This document shows, piece by piece, positions 39,249 to 39,408 of a DNA stretch of 39,408 bases (its first letter is position 1; each line of letters opens with the position of its first letter). The DNA lies in the NCBI GenBank assembly GCA_043803805.1, contig JAZDJP010000018.1:1-39408 (forward strand), written 5' to 3'. The notes beneath the pieces are model-generated. The model did no database searches. It saw only the letters and a list, made by a program, of their open reading frames with translations, and was not told the DNA's origin. Both the position numbers and the translations under genes were made by a program. This DNA comes from JAZDJP01 sp043803805. Its GTDB lineage: Bacteria; Planctomycetota; JAZDJP01.

Positions 39249-39408
39249 CACTTCGCCTCCGGCCTGCGAGGCGGGGTGGGGGGAGGGGGCATACTGGCCC
39301 CCTGAAGGAGCGAGACACCCGATAGGGTGGTAGAATGGCCCCGGCGGGAAACGGAGGGAGGGCAAAGCCCGACCGGAGTTGCCCGCCGGGGCCGCAGGCA
39401 GCCCAAAC

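Overview
The window looks like an integrated siphovirus-type prophage (long non-contractile tail) between two stretches of cellular DNA. The left flank (1-2675) is AT-rich. It carries the end of a four-subunit 2-oxoacid (probably pyruvate):ferredoxin oxidoreductase operon, which points to an anaerobic bacterium. A tRNA-Asn(GTT) at 2676-2747 marks the left junction. The base composition becomes clearly GC-rich at that point, and the C-terminal codons of a large serine recombinase read into the tRNA 3' end. I could not find a matching right attachment site, so the right border is undefined.

Element layout, left to right. (1) Integration and accessory: serine recombinase (minus strand), then a Ski2/Hel308-like helicase preceded by a tiny coupled ORF. 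(2) Regulation: an operator-like repeat region, a Com-like zinc finger and a sigma-70-like factor whose ribosome-binding site lies inside an inverted repeat. (3) Recombination and replication (8487-15340): two small proteins, RecE/Cas4-like exonuclease, Sak4-like RecA-fold annealing ATPase, DUF669 presumptive ssDNA-binding protein, RuvC-like resolvase, RadD-like helicase and a prim-pol/RepA-type primase-helicase. A run of TGGAAACA repeats and a 15-bp inverted repeat follow, which I read as a likely replication origin. A ParB-like domain fused to an amino-DNA methyltransferase comes next. (4) A minus-strand cluster of three genes, including a HARE-HTH protein. (5) Packaging and head: putative small terminase-like HTH protein, large terminase, zinc ribbon, gpW-like connector, lambda-type portal, a protease-scaffold-capsid fusion and a DUF2190 protein. 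(6) Tail and lysis-like genes: adaptors, a tail-fibre-like protein, gp10-like protein, tail tube, two overlapping chaperone ORFs, holin-like protein, a nested lipoprotein and the tape measure. (7) A Mom-like DNA-modification protein and four late structural or unknown genes, ending at a strong hairpin near 36.67 kb. No endolysin or CI-type repressor is recognisable.

The right flank (36.7-39.4 kb) has a roughly 500-bp non-coding, G-rich stretch, a membrane-anchored repeat protein and a 5'-eroded RHS-repeat gene with an unknown C-terminal tip. By impression, the style of these genes and of the HARE-HTH protein recalls Planctomycetota-like lineages. The left flank does not clearly share that style, so host assignment stays open and a mis-joined assembly is possible.

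The features most worth attention are these. A roughly 50-bp element occurs at the head of both the replication and structural transcription units, next to a phage sigma-like gene. The origin-like region lies beside a ParB-methyltransferase. Com-like and Mom-like genes are separated by 25 kb. The capsid fusion has a strong internal start. The large terminase has an N-terminal domain resembling the protein encoded just upstream.
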